Positions 58,789 to 64,000 of a stretch of DNA of 64,000 bases are shown piece by piece. A program made the position numbers and the translations under genes. The notes below the pieces were generated by a model. That model was not told the origin of the DNA. It did no database searches and saw only the letters and a program-made list of their open reading frames with translations. The first letter of the stretch is position 1; each line of letters begins with the position of its first letter. Source of the DNA: Roseibium sp. MMSF_3412 (GTDB lineage: Bacteria > Pseudomonadota > Alphaproteobacteria > Rhizobiales > Stappiaceae); the NCBI RefSeq assembly GCF_030733265.1, contig NZ_JASHJI010000009.1, forward strand, positions 162,531 to 226,530, written 5' to 3'.

Positions 58789-59301
58789 ATGTCCCAGCAA
58801 GACCGGAAACTGACGCACCTTGATGACGCGGGCGCTGCCAACATGGTCGACGTCTCGCAAAAGGAAAACACCCACAGGATCGCGGTTGCGCGCGGATCGG
58901 TGACAATGCGCGCCGAGACCCTGGAGCTCATCCGCTCCGGAAACGCAAAGAAGGGTGACGTGATCGGCACCGCACGGATCGCCGGCATTCTGGCTGCCAA
59001 GAAAACCCATGAACTGATCCCCCTCTGTCATCCGCTGATGCTGTCAAAGGTCAAGGTGGATATCGAACCGGACGAAACGCTGCCCGGGCTGGTCGTGACG
59101 GCCACGACCAAGGTCAGCGGACAGACCGGGGTTGAAATGGAGGCCCTGACGGCCTGTTCCCTCACCTGCCTGACGATCTACGACATGGCCAAGGCGGTCG
59201 ACCGGGGCATGGTGATCGGTGACATACGCCTGGTCGAAAAGGCTGGCGGCAAATCCGGGCACTGGACGCTCGAAAAAGACGGCAGCGAAGGCGGCACCTG
59301 A
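58789..59301 (+). CDS. moaC: Cyclic pyranopterin monophosphate synthase MoaC
   Basis: 170 residues. MoaC signatures: [36 protein letters not shown], and [20 protein letters not shown] with the catalytic Asp in IYDMAKA. Works with MoaA in molybdenum-cofactor biosynthesis. Its stop overlaps the moeA start (TGATG), so the two are translationally coupled. Confidence 0.98.
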   Translation: MSQQDRKLTHLDDAGAANMVDVSQKENTHRIAVARGSVTMRAETLELIRSGNAKKGDVIGTARIAGILAAKKTHELIPLCHPLMLSKVKVDIEPDETLPGLVVTATTKVSGQTGVEMEALTACSLTCLTIYDMAKAVDRGMVIGDIRLVEKAGGKSGHWTLEKDGSEGGT

Positions 59302-60506
59302 TGAGCCTGATGCCTGTCGCCGAGGCGCTGCAAAAGCTCCTGTCGGACGTTGAAAAGCTTGAAACGGAACATGTCCCGCTGGAACAGGCAAACGGGCGGA
59401 CATTGTCCGAAAACCTGGTTTCAAAGCGCACACAGCCGCCCTTTGCTGCCTCGGCAATGGACGGCTACGCAATCCGGCACGAGGACGTTGCCGGCGGAGA
59501 CGCCAAACTCGATGTCATCGGTGAAGCACCTGCGGGCCATGGCTTTTCCGGTCGGGTCGCAAAGGGCCAGACCGTTCGCATCTTTACCGGTGCGCCTTTG
59601 CCGGAAGGTGCCGACACAGTCCTCATCCAGGAAAACGCGCAAACAGACGGCAACCGTATTTCCGTACTGGAAATTCCTGCGCAAGGTGCATTTGTACGCC
59701 CTGCCGGCCTCGACTTTCAAAAGGACCAGGTTCTTCTTGAGCCGCCGCTTGAACTGACATATCGCCACCTTGCGCTCGCAGCTGCCATGAACTTCCCGGA
59801 CATTCCCGCCGTCAGGCGGCCGAAAGTGGCCATACTCGCAACCGGCGACGAATTGGTGCGGCCAGGTGCGGAACCGGGTCCGGATCAGATCATTGCCTCC
59901 AATCACGCCGGTATTGCAGGCCTCGTTGAAGATTGCGGCGGCCAACCTTTGGACCTTGGCATTTCGCCGGATGATCCGATTGAACTTGCCAATCACGTTC
60001 GCCGGGCAATCACCGAAAAGGCCGATATTCTGGTCACGCTCGGTGGCGCATCGGTCGGTGACCACGATCTGGTGCAGGACGTTCTCGGCCAGGAAGGCAT
60101 GGATCTGGCCTTCTGGCGCATCGCAATGCGTCCGGGAAAGCCGCTGATGGCTGGCAGGCTGGGTACCACAAAGGTTCTGGGTCTGCCCGGAAATCCCGTT
60201 TCCAGCCTGGTTTGCGGGTTGCTGTTTCTCAAGCCGTTGATCCACGCAATGCTGGGTTCCTCCGCCGGTACGTCCGCCCCGAAACACGCAATACTCGGAG
60301 GTGATCTGCCCGAAAACGACCGGCGTCAGGACTACATACGCGCCACATTGCATGAAGATGCCGGCGGACGGCTCGTCGCCACTCCGTTTTCCAAGCAGGA
60401 CAGTTCAATGCTCGCCCTTTTGGCAAGATCCGGGGCTCTCATCGTCAGACCGCCGCACGCGCCGGCGCTGAAAGCCGGGTCGCCGGTGGACGTGCTTGTG
60501 CTCTGA
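59301..60506 (+). CDS. moeA: Molybdopterin molybdenumtransferase MoeA
   Basis: 401 residues. Typical features are the PPFAASAMDGYAIRH loop, the central MoeA-type TGDELVRPGAEPGPDQI, and the mogA-like core VTLGGASVGDHDLVQDVL, ending in the GLPGNPVSSLVC stretch. Inserts molybdate into molybdopterin. Last gene of the trpDC-moaC-moeA unit; its transcript is bounded by a hairpin at 60513-60536. In many Hyphomicrobiales lexA follows moeA, but here a convergent type I secretion operon does. Confidence 0.97.
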   Translation: MSLMPVAEALQKLLSDVEKLETEHVPLEQANGRTLSENLVSKRTQPPFAASAMDGYAIRHEDVAGGDAKLDVIGEAPAGHGFSGRVAKGQTVRIFTGAPLPEGADTVLIQENAQTDGNRISVLEIPAQGAFVRPAGLDFQKDQVLLEPPLELTYRHLALAAAMNFPDIPAVRRPKVAILATGDELVRPGAEPGPDQIIASNHAGIAGLVEDCGGQPLDLGISPDDPIELANHVRRAITEKADILVTLGGASVGDHDLVQDVLGQEGMDLAFWRIAMRPGKPLMAGRLGTTKVLGLPGNPVSSLVCGLLFLKPLIHAMLGSSAGTSAPKHAILGGDLPENDRRQDYIRATLHEDAGGRLVATPFSKQDSSMLALLARSGALIVRPPHAPALKAGSPVDVLVL

Positions 60507-60512
60507 CGAAAA

Positions 60513-60536
60513 AGGGAGGCTGGCCGGCCTCCCTTC
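60513..60536. terminator. Intrinsic terminator between moeA and the T1SS adaptor gene
   Basis: AAGGGAGGC-TGGCCG-GCCTCCCTT: 9-base perfect stem with a 6-base loop in the 54-base gap between convergent genes. On the minus strand it is followed by TTTCGTC after a TT-ending stem, giving a T-run of five, so it is a good terminator for the secretion adaptor; for moeA it may act as a weaker bidirectional terminator. Confidence 0.7.
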
Positions 60537-60560
60537 ATGTTTGACATTTATATACAGGAA

Positions 60561-61889
60561 TTATCGCTCGCGCATCGCATGCGCAATCTGGTCCGTGACC
60601 GGTTTCACCAGATAACTCAGCACCGTTCTTTCTCCCGTTTGCAGGAACGTCTCGACCGGCATGCCGGGGACCAGTGTCTGGGAACCGAGTTTTTCCATTT
60701 CGGCGTCGTCAATGACCAGTTTTGCCGTGTAATAGCTCAACCCTGTCCGTTCATCCTGGGTCAGGTCGGCAGCCACCGTAAGCAGTTTTGCATTGAGTTC
60801 GGGCGTCGTTCTCTGATCGAAACTCGGAAAGCGGATCCTGGCTTCCTGTCCAGGCGCAAGCTGATCGATGTCGACAGGCTGCACCTGTGCCTCGATAATG
60901 AGCTGATCCTCGCGCGGGACGATCTGCATGACCGTTTCACCCGGAGCGACCACGCCGCCGATCGTATGAACCGAAAGCTGGTGCACAAATCCGCTGCGCG
61001 GCGCCAGGATGTCGACACGGGTCAGTTCGTCTTCCGCCGCGATTTTCTGTTCTTCCAGCTGCGCAATGCGCGAACGCGCTTCCTGAAGCTGCTCCAGCAC
61101 TTCGGCGCGGTAGGATTCCTCGATCTGCAGGATCTGGATCTGCCGTTCGCTGATGGCCTCCTTGGTTCGCGCGATCTGGGCGATGAGGTCGCCATATTCT
61201 CCGGAAAGCCGCGCCTGTTCCCGGCGCAGCGCCGATACGCGGCTCTTGGACACCAGCTGCTTGTTCAGCAGACCGTCAAGGTCGGCCAGTTCTTCCTTGA
61301 TCAACTCGATCTCGGAGTCCTTGGCCGTCACCTGCGCCTCCAGCCCCTCGGATTGCTTGTTGAACTGACGGATCTGTTCCTCAAGCTGGTTCTTGCGGCC
61401 TTCCTTCGAATTCTGGCGCGCTTCCAGCAGCAATTGCTGGCCGCGTTCGATATCGCCCAGGCTTTCAATGCGGTCCCCGGGCCAGGAAATCGCGCGCAAT
61501 TCATCGCGCTCCGCTTCCAGGCGCAGTTCCTGCGCTGTCAGTTCGCGGAGCTGCTTCGTGATGACGGCAAGGTTGGCTCTCGTGACGGTGTCATCGAGAC
61601 TGAGCAGCAGATCACCGGATTCAACCAGATCTCCATCCTTGACGTTGATCTGGCGGACAATGCCGCCTTCCCGATGCTGGACCTGCTTGATGTTGCTCTC
61701 CACCACGACCGTGCCGGAGGAGACGACGGCACCGGAGATCTCGGTAAAGGTTGCCCAGCCACCGATACCGACAACAACAAAAATCGTGACAAACAGCGAG
61801 AAGAACAGATGTTTGCGAACGGTTTTGCTGAGCTCTTCGTCGGCCGGATTGGCAGCCGCTGCATGCTTCATGGAATCTGAGTTCTTCAT
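60561..61889 (-). CDS. Type I secretion membrane-fusion protein (HlyD/PrtE family)
   Basis: 442 residues from the ATG at 61889. One membrane helix near the N terminus (FFSLFVTIFVVVGIGGWATF), a biotinyl/lipoyl-like hybrid motif (VVESNIKQVQHREGGIVRQI) typical of PrtE/HlyD adaptors, a long alpha-helical hairpin with coiled coils (residues ~100-280), and a C-terminal beta region (DILAPRSGFVHQLSVHTIGG). It couples the ABC exporter to an outer-membrane TolC. Its start overlaps the exporter stop (ATGA). No TolC gene lies adjacent. Confidence 0.93.
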   Translation of the reverse strand: MKNSDSMKHAAAANPADEELSKTVRKHLFFSLFVTIFVVVGIGGWATFTEISGAVVSSGTVVVESNIKQVQHREGGIVRQINVKDGDLVESGDLLLSLDDTVTRANLAVITKQLRELTAQELRLEAERDELRAISWPGDRIESLGDIERGQQLLLEARQNSKEGRKNQLEEQIRQFNKQSEGLEAQVTAKDSEIELIKEELADLDGLLNKQLVSKSRVSALRREQARLSGEYGDLIAQIARTKEAISERQIQILQIEESYRAEVLEQLQEARSRIAQLEEQKIAAEDELTRVDILAPRSGFVHQLSVHTIGGVVAPGETVMQIVPREDQLIIEAQVQPVDIDQLAPGQEARIRFPSFDQRTTPELNAKLLTVAADLTQDERTGLSYYTAKLVIDDAEMEKLGSQTLVPGMPVETFLQTGERTVLSYLVKPVTDQIAHAMRER

Positions 61890-63634
61890 CGGGCCGCTCC
61901 TGCTCCCTGGCGCATCGGCTGAACGGGTTGCACAACCTGTTTCAGGACTTCTTCCTTTGGACCGAACCCGGCCATCTTGCCTTCCTTGAGGCATAGGATC
62001 TTGTCGACCGTTGCAATCGCACTCGGACGGTGGGCGATCACGACAACGATCGAACCTTTTTCGCGCATCGCCTTGATGGCATTTGTCAGCGCACTTTCAC
62101 CGATCGCGTCCAGATTGGAATTGGGCTCGTCCAGAACCACCAGGAACGGATTGTCGTAAAGCGCCCGCGCAAGCGCCAGCCGCTGGCGCTGCCCGGCGGA
62201 CAGGGAGCGCCCGCTTCTGCCAATGACCGTGTTGTATCCTTCCGGCAGCGCCACGATCATTTCATGGACGTCGGCCAGCTTTGCCGCCTCGATGATTTTT
62301 TCCGGTGCGGCGTCTTCGCGGAACCGGGCAATGTTTTCGGCAATCGTGCCGTCGAACAATTGCAGGTCCTGCGGCAGGTATCCGATGAATTCTCCCCGCT
62401 TCTTGCTTTCCCACTGGGAAAGCTCCGCGCCGTCGAACCGGATCACACCGCGCAGCGGTGTGGTAACGCCCACAAGAGCCCGCGCGAATGTCGATTTGCC
62501 GGACCCGGACGGGCCGATCACGCCCAGACCGTCTCCAGCCTGCAGATCAAGCGTGACGTTTTGAACGTAAGGTGTCGGCTCACCGAAAGGACCGCAAAAG
62601 ACCTGTTCCACCGTAATGCCCTTGGACGGTTGCGGAAGATCCATCTTGGGCTCCTCCGCATCGGCAACCTGGAGCACTTCGCGCAGGCGGCGCAGAGCCT
62701 GGCGGCTGGCGACGAAACCGCGCCACTGGGCCACAGCCTGTTCGATCGGAGCCAGGGCGCGAGAGGTCATGATCGACGCCGCGATCATCACACCCGGTGT
62801 GATTTCCTGCTGAATGGCCAGCCAGGCACCGACAGCGAGAATGGCCGACTGCAGGATGAAGCGTATCGTCTTGATGGCCGTCCCGAAAACACCCGTCGTG
62901 TCGGAGGCGCGGCGCTGTGTGGCCAGGTATTCCGTGTTCTGCGCATCCCAGCGGGCCGTGAGGGTCGATTGCATGCCCATGGCAGCAACGACTTCCGCAT
63001 TGCGCTGACCGCTTTCAACCGCCGCGGTTCTGCGCCCAGACTGACCGGCCGCATCCTCGGTCGGTCCGCGGGACATGTATTCGTTTGCCACGATCAGGAT
63101 CGAGATAATGACTGCCCCGGCCAATCCGACGGCCCCCAGAAGCGGGTGGAACAGAAACACGATGCCGAGATAGAGCGGCAGCCAGGGGATATCGAAAATG
63201 GCCGCCGGCCCCGGTCCGGACAGAAACTGGCGGATTGTGTCGAGATCCTGAACCGGCCGAAGGCGCGCCGACTTGCGGCCCAACCGCACCGGCAGACTGT
63301 TGGATACCTTGTAGACGATACCGGACAGCCGCGCGTCAACGCGCTGACCGAGACGCGATAGAATGCGTCCGCGCACGCCTTCCAGGATGCCATAGAAAAC
63401 GTAAAGCACGATTGCCAGGGACCCGATCACGACCAAAGTCGGGACGGAGCCGCTCGCAAGGACCCGGTCGTAGATCTGAAGCATGAACACCGGGCCGGTG
63501 AGCATCAGGATGTTGATGACGAAACTGACGATCGCCACCCCCCAGAATGCCGACCGGATCGGCCGGAAGGCTACCGCGACGGGATTTTCCCGAGGAGCAC
63601 CGGTTTTGGGTGCCCGCTGATTTGATACCGCCAT
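61886..63634 (-). CDS. Type I secretion ABC transporter (PrtD/AprD-like)
   Basis: 582 residues. N-terminal six-helix membrane domain (AIVSFVINILMLTGPVFMLQ onward) without a C39 peptidase, then an ATPase domain with Walker A GPSGSGKSTFARALVG, the ABC signature SLSAGQRQRLALARALYD, and Walker B LVVLDEPNSNLD. PrtD-type exporters handle RTX proteins with C-terminal glycine repeats. No RTX substrate is encoded in the window; it may lie beyond the right edge or elsewhere. GAGGT precedes the ATG. Confidence 0.94.
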   Translation of the reverse strand: MAVSNQRAPKTGAPRENPVAVAFRPIRSAFWGVAIVSFVINILMLTGPVFMLQIYDRVLASGSVPTLVVIGSLAIVLYVFYGILEGVRGRILSRLGQRVDARLSGIVYKVSNSLPVRLGRKSARLRPVQDLDTIRQFLSGPGPAAIFDIPWLPLYLGIVFLFHPLLGAVGLAGAVIISILIVANEYMSRGPTEDAAGQSGRRTAAVESGQRNAEVVAAMGMQSTLTARWDAQNTEYLATQRRASDTTGVFGTAIKTIRFILQSAILAVGAWLAIQQEITPGVMIAASIMTSRALAPIEQAVAQWRGFVASRQALRRLREVLQVADAEEPKMDLPQPSKGITVEQVFCGPFGEPTPYVQNVTLDLQAGDGLGVIGPSGSGKSTFARALVGVTTPLRGVIRFDGAELSQWESKKRGEFIGYLPQDLQLFDGTIAENIARFREDAAPEKIIEAAKLADVHEMIVALPEGYNTVIGRSGRSLSAGQRQRLALARALYDNPFLVVLDEPNSNLDAIGESALTNAIKAMREKGSIVVVIAHRPSAIATVDKILCLKEGKMAGFGPKEEVLKQVVQPVQPMRQGAGAAR

Positions 63635-63852
63635 TTATACCTCTGTCCCGCCTTTCGGCCTCTTGCCGCCCGATCTGAAAGTCACCGACTCGTCCCAATG
63701 CATCCATTAGACGAATTTGTGTCCCTTTATGGGCCAAAAATTCTGGTTTTCCCAAATTCACCCATCGTTCTAGCACAAACCGGATTTTCGTTCCGCGGTC
63801 TATATCACACTTATTGTGTGACCTTTTCCTTGTATTCCCGTGAAAAAACGAA

Positions 63853-63878
63853 AGCCCGGTTCTCTTACGAACCGGGCT
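63853..63878 (-). terminator. Intrinsic terminator of the gene at the right edge
   Basis: AGCCCGGTTC-TCTTAC-GAACCGGGCT, a 10-base perfect stem with a 6-base loop. On the minus strand it is followed by TTCGTTTTTTC, so it terminates transcription arriving from the right (the CoxM-like gene whose stop is at 63908). It lies 30 bases beyond that stop. Confidence 0.8.
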
Positions 63879-63907
63879 CCCACAAGGATGACGATGAGGT
63901 GTATTTG

Positions 63908-64000
63908 TCAGCCTGCTTTTTGTACGGCTCGTTTTGCCATGACGGTGACGAGGTTTGCGCGGTAGGCGGCGGAGCCGTGCAGGTCGTGCAGCATGGAGCC
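63908..64000 (-). CDS. C-terminal fragment of a CoxM-like FAD-binding dehydrogenase subunit
   Basis: The last 30 codons of a gene entering from the right edge. The end DLHGSAAYRANLVTVMAKRA closely resembles the C terminus of the medium (FAD-binding) subunit of carbon monoxide/xanthine dehydrogenase-family molybdoenzymes, where the segment includes HGSxxYR and VMAKRA. Only the tail is present, so the substrate cannot be named. A terminator follows the stop. If right, it would need molybdenum cofactor, whose late genes moaC and moeA are at 58.8-60.5 kb. Confidence 0.7.
   Translation of the reverse strand, partial: GSMLHDLHGSAAYRANLVTVMAKRAVQKAG

Overview
The window looks like chromosomal DNA of a GC-rich, probably marine alphaproteobacterium, most like Hyphomicrobiales and possibly the Stappiaceae (Roseibium/Labrenzia group). 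This rests on gene content and order: dusB-ntrB-ntrC-ntrY, the ispDF fusion, pdhA-pdhB-pdhC-lpd with a lipoyl domain on E1-beta, ppiD-trpD-trpC-moaC-moeA, and TRAP/TAXI transport proteins. Genus and species cannot be fixed from sequence alone. No insertion sequence, prophage, CRISPR array or rRNA operon was found; there is one tRNA, tRNA-Lys(UUU).

Layout. 1-6 kb (minus strand): nitrogen regulation, dusB > ntrB > ntrC > ntrY (ntrY runs off the left edge). 6.1-9.7 kb (plus): ispDF, a CinA/PncC amidohydrolase, then three tandem, diverged copies of an unrecognised small secreted protein. 9.7-19 kb (minus): ftsB, the pyruvate dehydrogenase genes, a small uncharacterised gene, two GlsB/YeaQ-type membrane proteins, a cyclotransferase-like/thioesterase fusion, lipA and a RatA/Coq10-like gene. 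The complex, its E3 and the enzyme that makes its lipoyl cofactor therefore sit together. 19-31 kb: pcm, mfd, sdhE, recG, DUF502 and DUF454 membrane proteins, a GNAT acetyltransferase, glmS and glmU (repair and UDP-GlcNAc supply). 31-35 kb: a SPOR-like envelope protein, ccdA, an orphan TAXI binding protein and a small unknown gene.

35.1-36.6 kb is AT-richer and gene-poor around tRNA-Lys. 36.6-44.5 kb is a catabolic-looking island: a DctPQM TRAP transporter, a 3-hydroxyanthranilate 3,4-dioxygenase, a divergent DapA-superfamily lyase, an aspartate-dehydrogenase-like enzyme, a LysR regulator and an aldehyde dehydrogenase. It looks like an import-and-degradation unit for an aromatic or amino-acid-derived carboxylate, but no ACMS decarboxylase or deaminase is visible. 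44.6-51.8 kb holds a glutathione peroxidase, a DCC-family protein, an RND efflux pair and a VOC protein. 51.8-60.5 kb holds pyrG, secG, tpiA, then ppiD-trpD-trpC-moaC-moeA. 60.5-64 kb holds a type I secretion ABC transporter and adaptor without a visible substrate or TolC, and the 3' end of a CoxM-like flavoprotein subunit gene.

The best candidates for undescribed biology are the triplicated secreted family (7.98-9.65 kb), the 3-HAO/TRAP/DapA-like/AspDH island (36.6-44.5 kb), and the GGCT-like/hotdog fusion (11.2-12.0 kb). All functions are read from motifs and context; no database search was run.
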